Made by a program: the position numbers and the translations under genes
Source of the DNA: Hydrogenovibrio sp. SC-1
Lineage (GTDB): Bacteria; Pseudomonadota; Gammaproteobacteria; Thiomicrospirales; Thiomicrospiraceae
Assembly: GCF_002848135.1 (NCBI RefSeq)
Contig: NZ_PKGB01000002.1
Span: forward strand, 62,001-126,000
DNA: 64,000 bases
Direction: 5' to 3'
The notes under the pieces: model-generated
Told to the model about the DNA's origin: nothing
The model's input: only the letters and a program-made list of their open reading frames with translations
The model's database searches: none
Shown here: positions 28,320-37,479 of the stretch, in pieces
Layout of the letters: each line of letters opens with the position of its first letter
Numbering within the stretch: position 1 is the first letter of the stretch

Positions 28320-29524
28320 TAGATCATGTCATTAAACGGATAAAATGCGAGCAGATCGCCTTTTCTAACCACTGAGTCTTCCGGAATCACCGCCAACCCT
28401 TCCGCCCAAACCGTTGACGTTAAAACGCCCGATCCTTGATGCGAAAATAACGCTAATCGAGTTTGTTTGGCATCTGAGTCATTCACCCGTTTAACACGAA
28501 CAAATTCCCTTCTAAAGTTTGGCTTTGTCCAATCAAAGTCTGTCGGCAACCAATAGGGCTGCAAGCAGTAGTTCTCCATCCCCTGCATTTTAAGCAGAAA
28601 AGGTCGCGCAAATAAATAAAACACTGAGAAGGCAGAGACGGGGTTGCCTGGCAACCCAATAAATGGCTTTTCATTAATTTTGCCAAAGGCAAGCGGCTTA
28701 CCTGGCTTCATTTTCACTTGCCACATGGTTAGGGACCCTAATGCCTCAACCGCGGCTTTAACATGATCTTCTTCACCCACAGAAACGCCACCCGTGGTCA
28801 TCACCACATCTGCCTGTTTTTCTGCCTCTTTAAGGGCGGCCAAGGTCGCTTCATAATCATCTTCTACACGCCCCATATCCATTAACTCAAAGCCGAGCTG
28901 CGGAATTGCACCCGAGAGCACATAACGATTCGAATTAAATATCTTTCCTGGCTCAGGCGTTTCCCCCGGTTCTAGTAACTCATCTCCCGTTGAAAAAATC
29001 GCAATTTTCAACGGACGATAGACTTCAACTGCTTTAACACCTATGGAACTGATATAGCCTAAGTCTTGCGCTCTTAATCGGTGACCCTTTGCCAAGATCT
29101 CATCTCCTTTGGCAATGTCTTCTCCCATACGGCGAATATTTTGCCCAGGCCTGGCCATTTCAGCGTCAATTTTGACCTTATCCCCTAAGGTTTCTGTTTG
29201 TTCCTGCATAATAACGGCATTGGCCGACTCAGGAATAGGCGCTCCGGTAAATATGCGTGCCACGGTGCCAATTTTTAATGGCGAAGGCATACTTCCCGCG
29301 GGGATGCGTTGACTGACTTCAAACACCTCTTCATGCGTTAAATCCATTACATCAATAGCATAGCCATCCATTTGACTATTATCATAAGGCGGCACATTAA
29401 CCGATGACACAACGGGCGCAGCCAATATTCGGCCTTGAGCTTGCGCACAGCTAACCTTTTCAGTATGCGGGGTAATCGTGGCTTGTTCTAATAAAAAGGA
29501 TAAGGCTTCATCAAATGACTTCAT
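28319..29524 (-). CDS. moeA: Molybdopterin molybdenumtransferase MoeA
   Basis: It inserts molybdenum into adenylated molybdopterin. The 401-residue protein shows [15 protein letters not shown] near the N-terminus, the [12 protein letters not shown] block and [13 protein letters not shown] in the MoCF-like domain. It sits between moaE and moaC. An exact CCAGGCCTGG is embedded at 29145-29154, encoding part of MARPGQN. Confidence 0.95.
   Translation of the reverse strand: MKSFDEALSFLLEQATITPHTEKVSCAQAQGRILAAPVVSSVNVPPYDNSQMDGYAIDVMDLTHEEVFEVSQRIPAGSMPSPLKIGTVARIFTGAPIPESANAVIMQEQTETLGDKVKIDAEMARPGQNIRRMGEDIAKGDEILAKGHRLRAQDLGYISSIGVKAVEVYRPLKIAIFSTGDELLEPGETPEPGKIFNSNRYVLSGAIPQLGFELMDMGRVEDDYEATLAALKEAEKQADVVMTTGGVSVGEEDHVKAAVEALGSLTMWQVKMKPGKPLAFGKINEKPFIGLPGNPVSAFSVFYLFARPFLLKMQGMENYCLQPYWLPTDFDWTKPNFRREFVRVKRVNDSDAKQTRLALFSHQGSGVLTSTVWAEGLAVIPEDSVVRKGDLLAFYPFNDMI
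29145..29154. repeat. CCAGGCCTGG palindrome inside moeA
   Basis: An exact copy followed by CCATTT, so it shares the one-base-then-CATTT extension of the intergenic copies although it lies in a coding region. Confidence 0.8.
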
Positions 29525-29561
29525 AATAACTCTCTAAACACGGTTAATGGGTTAATATTGT

Positions 29562-30038
29562 TCAAGGGTTTTTCGGCAACCACTTGGCTTCGGCTTCCTT
29601 GTCCGATATGCGCGCATCAACCCATTTTTCTTCACCATCTGGTAAAGTTTCTTTCTTCCAAAAGGGCGCATTGGTCTTTAAATAATCCATAATAAAATGT
29701 GCCGCTTCAAAAGCCGCTTCACGATGACGTGACGCCACCGCAACCAATACAATTTGGTCACAGGGTTGCATTTGTCCGATACGGTGAATGATCAAACTAC
29801 TCTGTAGAGGCCAGCGCTCATGCGCTTGCAAACGAATTGATTCTAACGCCTTTTCGGTCATTCCCGGATAATGTTCTAATTCCAAAGCACAAATGTCTTC
29901 GCCTTCATTAATATCACGCACCGTGCCGACAAAAGCCACTACCGCGCCAATATCTTTATGGCCTTCACGCAACCCTTTAACTTCCGTTGTCAGATCGAAA
30001 TCGTCTGCTTGTACCTTGATAAACGGAAAATCCGCCAT
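29562..30038 (-). CDS. moaE: Molybdopterin synthase catalytic subunit MoaE
   Basis: It is the large subunit that transfers sulfur from MoaD thiocarboxylate to the pterin precursor. The 158-residue protein has GAVVAFVGTVRD, LELEHYPGMTEKAL, HRIGQMQPCDQIVLVAVAS and the late WKKETLPDGEEKWVDA with the conserved Lys. It starts 3 bp after moaD ends, in line with the MoaD-MoaE complex. Confidence 0.95.
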   Translation of the reverse strand: MADFPFIKVQADDFDLTTEVKGLREGHKDIGAVVAFVGTVRDINEGEDICALELEHYPGMTEKALESIRLQAHERWPLQSSLIIHRIGQMQPCDQIVLVAVASRHREAAFEAAHFIMDYLKTNAPFWKKETLPDGEEKWVDARISDKEAEAKWLPKNP

Positions 30039-30041
30039 TAA

Positions 30042-30293
30042 CTAGCCCCCTGTCACCGGTGGGAAAAACGCTACTTCGTCTCCCGCATTTAATTGGGTTG
30101 AACGATCGGCAATAGTTTGATTCACGGCTATCTGTAAATTAGGGTTGGCACTCAATGCATGCTGCCAAGCATCGCCGCGCGTTGCTAAATCATCCAACAA
30201 ACAAGAAACCGTCTTATAAGAAGCCAAAGGCAATTGTTCTTGGCTTTGTCCTAATGCTTCCCGAAAACTTGCAAAATACAAAATATCTAACAT
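30042..30293 (-). CDS. moaD: Molybdopterin synthase sulfur carrier MoaD
   Basis: This ubiquitin-like protein carries sulfur as a C-terminal thiocarboxylate. I start it at 30293 (MLDILYFASFREALG), behind a GAGAAG site, giving 83 residues, the normal length; the open frame extends further back to 30380 with no support. It ends FFPPVTGG, with the required terminal Gly-Gly. Confidence 0.94.
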   Translation of the reverse strand: MLDILYFASFREALGQSQEQLPLASYKTVSCLLDDLATRGDAWQHALSANPNLQIAVNQTIADRSTQLNAGDEVAFFPPVTGG

Positions 30294-30333
30294 TTTCTTC
30301 TCTCCAAAACTAACAGACTTGATACATCCAAGC

Positions 30334-31329
30334 TTATCCGCCCAATGACACCATTTGACGAAATTCAATATTATGAACATTCTCTTTAAAAAAATGTCTT
30401 TCCGGTTTTTTTAACATGGCATCAATAATCAGCTGTTGCAAGCCATCATCCGAGATACCTTGTCGTAAGGGTTGACGTAAATCCACTGAATCCTCTTGAC
30501 CCAAACATAAAGCTAATACCCCTCTCGCCGTTAATCTCACCCGATTACAGCTCTCACAAAAATGTTGTGAAACCGCCGATATCACACCAATTTTGGCGTC
30601 TGTACCGGCAATTTGAAAGTTTTTCGATGGGCCATCATGAGACTTGCCTGTTGCAGGAATTAGATTCGTTCCACAGTGCGCTCGAACACGCGCTAAAATT
30701 TTTTCCATCGGATAATGCTGATCCATCATGCTCATCCCTGCTGGCCCAATGGGCATGGTTTCAATAAACCGAACTTCAACCCCTTTTTCAATGCCATAAT
30801 CCACCATGGCTTCGATTTCATCGTCATTGGTACCTTGCATCACCACCATATTAAATTTGATTGGATTAAGGCCCGTTTCCAGCGCAGCGTCCACACCCTG
30901 CAACACTTTTTTTAAATCGCCACCACGGGTGATTTGATTAAACTTATGTGGTTGTAAAGAATCAATCGAAATATTGGCTCGATGAAGACCCGCCTGCTTT
31001 AACGGTTGAGCATGTTTAGCCAAATGATGCGCATTGGTTGACAGAGCGATTTCTTGCAAGCCATCCAAAGGACTAATGGACCCAACAAAGTCGGTTAATC
31101 CTTTTCTAACTAAAGGCTCACCCCCCGTAATCCGAACCTTTGTTACCCCGAGAGCGACAAACGCTTCAACAATTCGCGCCAACTCATCGAAGTCTAAATA
31201 CTCCGTATGACGCCCTTCGGGATGCACGCCTTGTTCAGGCATACAGTAACCGCACCGATAATTACAGCGGTCTGTCACAGAAACTCTTAAATAGTTAATG
31301 GTTCGATTAAAGGGATCGATCAAAGGCAT
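30334..31329 (-). CDS. moaA: GTP 3',8-cyclase MoaA
   Basis: This radical-SAM enzyme starts molybdenum cofactor synthesis from GTP. The 331-residue protein has the N-terminal cluster ligands Cys22, Cys26 and Cys29 and the C-terminal second-cluster ligands Cys258, Cys261 and Cys275, and ends in Gly-Gly as MoaA does. It is the first gene of the operon, preceded by a good promoter and an inverted repeat. Confidence 0.96.
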   Translation of the reverse strand: MPLIDPFNRTINYLRVSVTDRCNYRCGYCMPEQGVHPEGRHTEYLDFDELARIVEAFVALGVTKVRITGGEPLVRKGLTDFVGSISPLDGLQEIALSTNAHHLAKHAQPLKQAGLHRANISIDSLQPHKFNQITRGGDLKKVLQGVDAALETGLNPIKFNMVVMQGTNDDEIEAMVDYGIEKGVEVRFIETMPIGPAGMSMMDQHYPMEKILARVRAHCGTNLIPATGKSHDGPSKNFQIAGTDAKIGVISAVSQHFCESCNRVRLTARGVLALCLGQEDSVDLRQPLRQGISDDGLQQLIIDAMLKKPERHFFKENVHNIEFRQMVSLGG

Positions 31330-31331
31330 AA

Positions 31332-31359
31332 AGCGTTATCTCTTTTTGAATATAACGCT
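31332..31359 (-). promoter_or_regulatory. Inverted repeat at the moaA transcription start, ModE-like
   Basis: On the moaA strand AGCGTTAT (31359-31352) and ATAACGCT (31339-31332) are perfect complements 12 nt apart. The left half extends to CGTTATATT, similar to ModE operator half-sites as I remember them (CGTTATAT...). It begins just downstream of the -10 hexamer, so a bound protein would block transcription. In RNA it could also form a hairpin holding the AAAGAG ribosome site in its loop. No modE gene is in the window. Confidence 0.45.
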
Positions 31360-31387
31360 ATTTTACAAACTTTTTGATCTGTCTCAA
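31360..31387 (-). promoter_or_regulatory. Sigma-70-like promoter of the moa operon
   Basis: On the minus strand TTGAGA (31387-31382) and TAAAAT (31365-31360) match the consensus at five of six positions each with a 16-bp spacer. The predicted start falls at the edge of the inverted repeat, 30 bp before moaA. Confidence 0.6.
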
Positions 31388-31467
31388 TGCTATTTGAAAC
31401 AGACATTTTAATGGGGTCATTAAAATAAATATTAGAGAACCCTAATACTTGTAATTCCAATCAGAAT

Positions 31468-33000
31468 TTAGCGGTGCGAATTTAGTAAAGCTTGCTTCAA
31501 TCGATGACTTAAACCGCAGAGATGACGCTTGCTGAGACGGGTCATATCCAAATTCGGCAATTGTTGTGCCCAATCCAAAGCCGGTTGCTGAATCTGGTCA
31601 TCCCCGTGACCATAAAAACTGGCATTAAGCCTGGTTACTAGCAGACGCGCTGCTTCGCTCTTGCCATACCGTTGTTCATACCAAGCTAACCAAGCCCCCA
31701 AACTGAAATCACTGAAATCACTGAAAGCGAATTCAACTCTATTCTGACGGGAACTTTCGTTTAAAAACCCCCAGGCCTGGTTCGTTTGGGTCCACTGTTG
31801 AATCGCCCCCCAGGTTGCCTGCGCATCAGGCGCCAATTGCAATTGGCGGATTAAATGCCATTTTAAATAGACCGCGCGAGCTAACTGCCAGACCAACATC
31901 AGCCCAACCAAAACCAACCCAGCCCAAAGACCCTTGAGCAACCAAATAATCCAATTGGGTACTGATATCACCCAAGGTGGGTCCATAAGCTGATTCATCA
32001 ATTTACCGGTTTTAACGTCGAAGTAAGTCACCCTTAATGGTGGCAAACTCACCCACCCATATTGATTCACCCGAAAAGGCTGTTCTACAGTCATTTTTGA
32101 ACGCAACCCATCCAGCGTCATTTCAGTACTGTCCTGTTTCGAAGGAGTTATCCACTCCACGTCGGTATCTGAGGTGAGCATTTCAGATACGTCGGGAAAG
32201 TCGTCTAGCTGCAAATCCTGTCCGAGCCACTGCCAGCGCCAGTTTTGTAAAGCACCCTTTTCAATCAGATGCATCGGCATTTTTGCTGTTAAATGAAACT
32301 CGCCAACGGGAATATTTCTAGGAATAAAGCTTGGCAGGGGTTGCACCTTGATTTGACTGGGAGGGGCGATAAAAAGCCATCGTTGCTGTGTTGAATTTTG
32401 AACCCATAATCTCGGCGAACCAATGGAGTAGCTACCTGAACGGGTTAATTGTAAGCCACTGGTGAAACGCCACTGATGACCAAAAGCCCCTTGGCGACCA
32501 TCTTCTTTAGCAGTCCCAAGCCACTGATAGGTCTCACCTGAATCGGTTACCAACTCGGTAGTCACCGAAAAATCAGCGTTCTCCGCAAATAACTTTGCCC
32601 GCCAATAAATGACCTGATTTTGATAAGCCATTGGATAAACAGGTGGCTGCCAGACCACTTCGACATCTGGATTTTCAGATACATCAATTGTGGGGGGATT
32701 GAACTGTATTTGACCTAACGGAATGGGCTGTAATGTGATCTTCCCCGCTTGATAAGGATAAAGCTTGACCCGCAACCGATCCTCATCACCAGTCACCCGC
32801 TCAATATAAAAGGATTGCTTTAATTCCGTCAAATCTGACTTTACAAAGTGCTGGGCAATATTTTTACCCTCTAGCACCCAAGTCACAGCCTGACCCAACA
32901 TCACCTGCTGTGGCGACATTCGACCTGAATTGGCATTGACGGATACACTCAGCAACAGTCCCGTTAACAACAGTGCTTTGCTTAACCATCTCACTACCAT
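31468..33000 (-). CDS. BatD-like membrane protein (copy 1)
   Basis: The 510-residue protein has a signal peptide (about 1-23), a long periplasmic beta-rich domain (about 25-345), a membrane segment (about 355-375) and a cytosolic helical tail. This is the layout of BatD proteins, which occur with MoxR ATPases and VWA proteins and are linked to envelope stress or maturation of complexes. Its start overlaps the BatB/C stop by 7 nt. It is the last gene of the leftward Bat operon, and an exact CCAGGCCTGG encodes QAW at 31771-31780. Confidence 0.82.
   Translation of the reverse strand: MVVRWLSKALLLTGLLLSVSVNANSGRMSPQQVMLGQAVTWVLEGKNIAQHFVKSDLTELKQSFYIERVTGDEDRLRVKLYPYQAGKITLQPIPLGQIQFNPPTIDVSENPDVEVVWQPPVYPMAYQNQVIYWRAKLFAENADFSVTTELVTDSGETYQWLGTAKEDGRQGAFGHQWRFTSGLQLTRSGSYSIGSPRLWVQNSTQQRWLFIAPPSQIKVQPLPSFIPRNIPVGEFHLTAKMPMHLIEKGALQNWRWQWLGQDLQLDDFPDVSEMLTSDTDVEWITPSKQDSTEMTLDGLRSKMTVEQPFRVNQYGWVSLPPLRVTYFDVKTGKLMNQLMDPPWVISVPNWIIWLLKGLWAGLVLVGLMLVWQLARAVYLKWHLIRQLQLAPDAQATWGAIQQWTQTNQAWGFLNESSRQNRVEFAFSDFSDFSLGAWLAWYEQRYGKSEAARLLVTRLNASFYGHGDDQIQQPALDWAQQLPNLDMTRLSKRHLCGLSHRLKQALLNSHR
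31771..31780. repeat. CCAGGCCTGG palindrome inside batD copy 1
   Basis: Exact copy, read on the minus strand as Gln-Ala-Trp. Confidence 0.8.
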
Positions 33001-34907
33001 GGTTCCACTCCAGGTAAAGGGTGCGCTTGCGTTTGCGTCGCTTGAAAGCCTTCCTCACGTTCAAACAAATGTTTTAACAGTTGCCGCTGATTGTCCTGTA
33101 TAGCACTTAATTGTTTTTCAAATTGTTCAATGCGATGTCTTCGTTGTTGCTGATCCAATATCGCATTGGCTGTGCTATTTAATCGCAGTGATTCTGCTGT
33201 GTTTAAGGTAAAATCCATTTGCTCTGGCGCTTCCGGCAACACAAACTCCTTACCATCCTTATCCCCCTCGGGAGCATCTCCAGAAGCCCCCTCGCCAGCT
33301 TCTGGATCCGGTCTTTGCCCACCATAAAAAGCGCCTTCATTATCACGGCTACTTTCACCCCGCCCTTGGCCTTCACCCGTTTCTTCATTCTGTTGTTGGC
33401 CTGACTCACGCTGACGCGCCTTTTCAGCCAAGGCTAAATTATGCTTGGCTTTAAGATAATTGGGGTCATACAATAATGCTTGTTGATAAGACTCAATCGC
33501 CTGCGCGAATAATCCCGCTTGGTAAAAGCTGTTGCCTAAATTCAATAGGGCATAAGCGCGCTGCTGTTCGCTTAGCGCCTCGACGGCCGCCTGTTGAAAG
33601 TACACCACTGAGGATTCGTAATCTTTTTTGCGATAAGCTGCAGCCCCCGCACCCATGGTACCATTGAAGTGAGGCAATTTTTGATACCCTTGCTCCGCCT
33701 CGTCATAATGATGTGCTTGCAAGGCCTGATAGGCCTGCTGCTCCTTTTCAACCACTGTCTCGGCGACCCACTGTGCAAAAGCGGGTTCACTCGTCCCGAG
33801 TCCCAAACTGAAAACCCCCACCAACAGTAATAGTGTCAATTGCGAGTGGTTCTTTCTTTGCCAAATAACGATTGGATAAAAAGCCCATAATAAGGCGAAA
33901 AATGCCAAGGCAATAAAGGGCTTGCTATGGTCTTTCCACACAGGCTGCGTTGACAGCTCGGTTCTGGGTTGCGCTTGCGCACTTACATCGGCTAACAGCG
34001 TTTCTAGAAAACTTAATGAGTCACTGGCTTTAAAATATTGGCCTTGCCAACGGTTTGCTAACTGCTCAAGTGTCGCTTGTTGCAATTGCGTCATGATTTT
34101 CTTGCCATTCCGATGCAAGGCGCCAGTTGGATGTTCTTGACTGGGAATCACCGCTGGCGTTGTTTTTCCGACCCCAATCAACCGCACCTTACCGATCAAG
34201 GGTTCACTCAATACTGTTGTCAGCGACTGTCCATCAATTGAATCAGGTAAAGACCCCCCATCACTAAACAGCAGTAAAATTTGCGTTTGACCCGCCGTTT
34301 GCTGTAGATGAGTGAACCCAAATTGAATGGCCGCCTCGGTCTGAGACCCCAGTGTCGGCAACATTCCCGGACGAACGAGATTCAAATAATATTGAAATAA
34401 ATCCCGATCATAGCTCAATGGAGAAACTAAATGCGGCTTACCAGCATAGATCATTAAACCAACCCGGTCATTTTGCTCTAAACGATTAACAAGCGATTCA
34501 ATCAACGCCTTCGCATGTAAAAACCGGCTGGGTGCAACGTCCTGTGCCATCATTGAACGGGAAGCATCAATCGCCACCAAAATATCTACCCCCGACCGAC
34601 TGGTTTGCTCTGGGGATGGCACCAAAGTTCTCGGTCCAGCTAATGCAATGACCAAGCCTATCCAAGCCAGTGCCAGGAACAAGCGTGGCTGCCATAAACT
34701 GGCCCAAAAACGCCCAGGCCTGGTTATTTTTAGCGCATTTTGACTGGCCAATTTTGAAATCTGAACCCAGGGTAACAAATGGCTTTGCGCATATTGATGG
34801 GTGCGACGCCGACGCCATAGCATGACCAATGCCCCCCAAAATAGTGGAGCAAGTAACAGCCACAATAACTCAGGTTGACGCCACTGCCAGGCTAAAACCG
34901 AATCCAT
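32994..34907 (-). CDS. BatB/BatC-like VWA-TPR membrane protein (copy 1)
   Basis: I start it at 34907 (MDSVLAWQWRQPELL), where the ATG overlaps the BatA stop (TGATG); 34943 is the outer limit. The 637-residue protein has N-terminal membrane helices, a von Willebrand A domain with an intact MIDAS (DASRS in ILVAIDASRSMM), another membrane segment, then TPR repeats (about 400-500) and an acidic Gln/Gly-rich low-complexity tail. It joins the BatB and BatC roles in one chain. An exact CCAGGCCTGG lies near its 5' end. Confidence 0.85.
   Translation of the reverse strand: MDSVLAWQWRQPELLWLLLAPLFWGALVMLWRRRRTHQYAQSHLLPWVQISKLASQNALKITRPGRFWASLWQPRLFLALAWIGLVIALAGPRTLVPSPEQTSRSGVDILVAIDASRSMMAQDVAPSRFLHAKALIESLVNRLEQNDRVGLMIYAGKPHLVSPLSYDRDLFQYYLNLVRPGMLPTLGSQTEAAIQFGFTHLQQTAGQTQILLLFSDGGSLPDSIDGQSLTTVLSEPLIGKVRLIGVGKTTPAVIPSQEHPTGALHRNGKKIMTQLQQATLEQLANRWQGQYFKASDSLSFLETLLADVSAQAQPRTELSTQPVWKDHSKPFIALAFFALLWAFYPIVIWQRKNHSQLTLLLLVGVFSLGLGTSEPAFAQWVAETVVEKEQQAYQALQAHHYDEAEQGYQKLPHFNGTMGAGAAAYRKKDYESSVVYFQQAAVEALSEQQRAYALLNLGNSFYQAGLFAQAIESYQQALLYDPNYLKAKHNLALAEKARQRESGQQQNEETGEGQGRGESSRDNEGAFYGGQRPDPEAGEGASGDAPEGDKDGKEFVLPEAPEQMDFTLNTAESLRLNSTANAILDQQQRRHRIEQFEKQLSAIQDNQRQLLKHLFEREEGFQATQTQAHPLPGVEPW
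34714..34723. repeat. CCAGGCCTGG palindrome inside batB copy 1
   Basis: Exact copy followed by TTATTTTT, again with an A/T-rich right flank; on the coding strand it encodes part of TRPGRF. Confidence 0.8.
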
Positions 34908-36001
34908 CACGTCGTCTCCCGCTGCACATTGCTCGCCAACCATTGCATCCCAATAAAATACAACACAAACAAACCCATGCCCAGCATTAATAATTCTTTT
35001 ACAAACGACCGTAATTGAAATTTTGGCGTGGTCACCTCGATCTCAACCCCTTCGGTCTGATCAATCTGCTGCAATACCGTCTGTAAATCATCTTTGCCAC
35101 CGACACGATAATAACGTCCATCCGTTTGATCGGCGATGGACTGTAATGGACTGGCGTCAAGCGTTTGATAAATCAGTCCGCTATAGGTTCTTTGGTCTGC
35201 CGATGCATCTTCTGCACCGACGCCTATGGTATAAATCGGCACATTGAGTCCTTGAGCATAATTCACTGCTTCACTGAGTGGTAAGCGACTATTAGCATTG
35301 AGTCCATCTGAAATTAAAACCACCACTCTATTGCGAGTCGTTTCAGTAGCCTGTTCGGTTTGTTGAAGTGCCAAACCAAGCGCTTCGCCCGTCGCTTCAT
35401 CAGTTCGACCAGCTAAATAAGGCATCAATCGTTTTAACATTAATCGTGCGGTGGTGCCGTCGGCCGTTAAAGGCATTAGGGTATATGCCGATTCCGCATA
35501 CAAAATCAGACTAAATCGATTCCCTTTCATTCCGGCTATAAAGCTATCTAATACCGACTTGATGGCATCCAACCTAGAAGCCGGTTCAGCTGACACCTGA
35601 TAATCTTCCAAACCCATACTGACTGAGGTTTCAACCACAAACACAATATCTCTCACCGTTTTCGTTTGCGGTTCTGGCGGCAACTCAATTTTGTATACCG
35701 GCTCGGCTAACGCCAAAATGATCACCGTCAATAACAACCAACGTAATGCGTGTAACAACCATCGACTCCAAGCGCGTTTGGTCGCCGGAGGTGTCTGAAA
35801 AGACAAGTGGTTAATTAGGGAGTGGCGAAATACCAACGCACGAGCTTGAGACGTTTGCTGCCAATCGGTCTGAGCGGGTCGAAATCGATGCCATAACGAC
35901 AATCCCACTAACAGCATCCAGCCCCAAAACCAGTCAGGGGAGACGAAAATCACCTGATCCCAATGCTTAACCAGTTCCATTAATGCGGATAGGTCATTCA
36001 T
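34907..36001 (-). CDS. BatA-like VWA membrane protein (copy 1) with altered MIDAS
   Basis: The 364-residue protein has two N-terminal membrane segments (about 20-38, 83-100), a VWA domain (about 115-310) and a C-terminal membrane segment (about 330-350), as in BatA. The first MIDAS Asp is replaced by Glu124 (ETSVS, 124-128), whereas the second-operon BatA has the canonical DLSGS. The codon is GAA, so this is not a reading error of a synonymous type. It overlaps the DUF4381 gene by 8 nt upstream and BatB/C by 1 nt downstream. Confidence 0.85.
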   Translation of the reverse strand: MNDLSALMELVKHWDQVIFVSPDWFWGWMLLVGLSLWHRFRPAQTDWQQTSQARALVFRHSLINHLSFQTPPATKRAWSRWLLHALRWLLLTVIILALAEPVYKIELPPEPQTKTVRDIVFVVETSVSMGLEDYQVSAEPASRLDAIKSVLDSFIAGMKGNRFSLILYAESAYTLMPLTADGTTARLMLKRLMPYLAGRTDEATGEALGLALQQTEQATETTRNRVVVLISDGLNANSRLPLSEAVNYAQGLNVPIYTIGVGAEDASADQRTYSGLIYQTLDASPLQSIADQTDGRYYRVGGKDDLQTVLQQIDQTEGVEIEVTTPKFQLRSFVKELLMLGMGLFVLYFIGMQWLASNVQRETT

Positions 36002-36506
36002 TTGAAAGACCTTTATTCAAACCGATAAAACTGACAAACTGATTGAATCCTTGTCTTAAAACACTTGTCAATCTGGGACGATTGGCTGACAAAGCGAAAC
36101 GAAATGCTTGCATAAAATCTATGAGCGTTTCACGTGAAACCTGTGGTTTTGAAAAGCAAGCCTGGTTAATTTTGACGGCCAATGCATCTGTCTCTGCAGC
36201 TGAAATCAACTGATGACGTTGCGCCATCGCAAATACCGAATAAATTCGATAACTGATTCGTCGAATCTCAACCGTTTCATCCAAAGCCTTTAACCGTCGA
36301 CCATAATGGCGAAGCTGTAGTTGCAACCGAATTCTGAACCAATAATGAGTGAGTGCCCAAAAAACGATGATCAGACCCAATATGATTAATATTGCTATTC
36401 CAGCCCACTGCAACAATCCAATCCAGTCAATTCCCGGTGCCATGGGCAGCTCAATATCCATTAATTGATTCTCATCCATACTGGCCAGCTCTGAATTATC
36501 CGCCAT
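35994..36506 (-). CDS. DUF4381 membrane protein (copy 1)
   Basis: The 170-residue protein has one membrane segment (about 32-52) after an acidic N-terminus and a cytosolic helical C-terminus, as in the DUF4381 proteins found between DUF58 and BatA genes. The function is unknown. It overlaps both neighbours. A parS-like palindrome lies within it. Confidence 0.8.
   Translation of the reverse strand: MADNSELASMDENQLMDIELPMAPGIDWIGLLQWAGIAILIILGLIIVFWALTHYWFRIRLQLQLRHYGRRLKALDETVEIRRISYRIYSVFAMAQRHQLISAAETDALAVKINQACFSKPQVSRETLIDFMQAFRFALSANRPRLTSVLRQGFNQFVSFIGLNKGLSNE
36126..36141. other. parS: parS-like ParB binding site (14-bp perfect core)
   Basis: GTTTCACGTGAAAC (36127-36140) is the exact palindromic core of the bacterial parS consensus; only the two outermost bases differ. 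It encodes VSRET in the DUF4381 gene, a different frame from the copy at 4793, so protein conservation does not explain it. Confidence 0.7.
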
Positions 36507-37476
36507 AAGAAGCCTCTGCCATTAAACGCAAATTAAATTGCGATAAACTTTCTGTGGTGGAAAGCGTCACCACCCAAACCCCGGTATTGGCTAAATTCTG
36601 TTGTTTTTCAGCATAATACTTTTCTGCCCAGACTTGATACGCCTGTTGCTGTTGGGCTGTCAGACTATCAAATTTAACGCCACCATTGAGTGATTGCAGA
36701 GCAATCCCGGATAAGGCAGGCAATTTCTTTTCCACCGGATCGTAGATAATAACGGCCTTGACCATCACTTTTGACTGCAAAGCCGCTAATAGCTGTAATG
36801 CCCGCTGCGTTAAATCCTGGAAATCACTGATGATTAACAACCGGTCACCCGCTTTAAGTCGATGTTGGCAATCCAATAGCTCATCTTCTAATTGCGGTAA
36901 GTCCTTATCCTCAATAGGTGGACAAGGCACAGAGGCAAACGCCATAAACTGAGCATAGGTTGACTGCCCCTCAAATATGGCTGAGGTTCGAACCGTGTCA
37001 CCCAGCGCAATGGCCGCCAAGGGTAAATGAGCTTGAGCAGCCTGCCATGCAAAAAAACCTGCGACACGCATTGCTTGTGTCACCTTTAATTGGGATTGGG
37101 TGCCAAATCGCATTGAGGCACGTTGATCCAAAATTACCGTCCAGCTCTCTTGGCGTTCTTCTTGAAACAACTTGGTATAGGCTTGACCGGTACGCGCCAT
37201 TAAACGCCAATTCAAGCGACGAACTTCATCTCCAGGTTGGTAACGGCGGCTTTCTTCATATTCCATGCCGGACCCCAAATAACGACTGGCTTGCTCACCT
37301 TGCTTTTGTGCTTCACTGGCTTTGGGGTTTGTAATAGGTCGAGATGCGACAGCGGCAATTTCATCGGCCAATTGATGAATCGCCTGCTCTGATAAAATTG
37401 GCAAATTCACTGGATCTGCGAAAGCGGCATCGGCGGTGTTTGCAACCCTTTTTTTCAGCCATTGGGTCAACTTCAT
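36496..37476 (-). CDS. DUF58 protein (copy 1)
   Basis: The 326-residue protein carries the DUF58 signature YEESRRYQPGDEVRRLNWRL (about 74-93), the conserved block that precedes a VWA-like fold. It starts 3 bp after moxR ends. DUF58 proteins act with MoxR AAA+ ATPases, probably as adaptors or substrates. No membrane segment is evident, so it is likely cytosolic. Confidence 0.88.
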   Translation of the reverse strand: MKLTQWLKKRVANTADAAFADPVNLPILSEQAIHQLADEIAAVASRPITNPKASEAQKQGEQASRYLGSGMEYEESRRYQPGDEVRRLNWRLMARTGQAYTKLFQEERQESWTVILDQRASMRFGTQSQLKVTQAMRVAGFFAWQAAQAHLPLAAIALGDTVRTSAIFEGQSTYAQFMAFASVPCPPIEDKDLPQLEDELLDCQHRLKAGDRLLIISDFQDLTQRALQLLAALQSKVMVKAVIIYDPVEKKLPALSGIALQSLNGGVKFDSLTAQQQQAYQVWAEKYYAEKQQNLANTGVWVVTLSTTESLSQFNLRLMAEASYGG

Positions 37477-37479
37477 AAA

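Noticed and set aside
31405-31426. ATTTTAATG-4-CATTAAAAT hairpin as a terminator for the leftward Bat operon
   Set aside because: The stem is almost all A/T and has no T-run after it on the relevant strand; I could not call its function.
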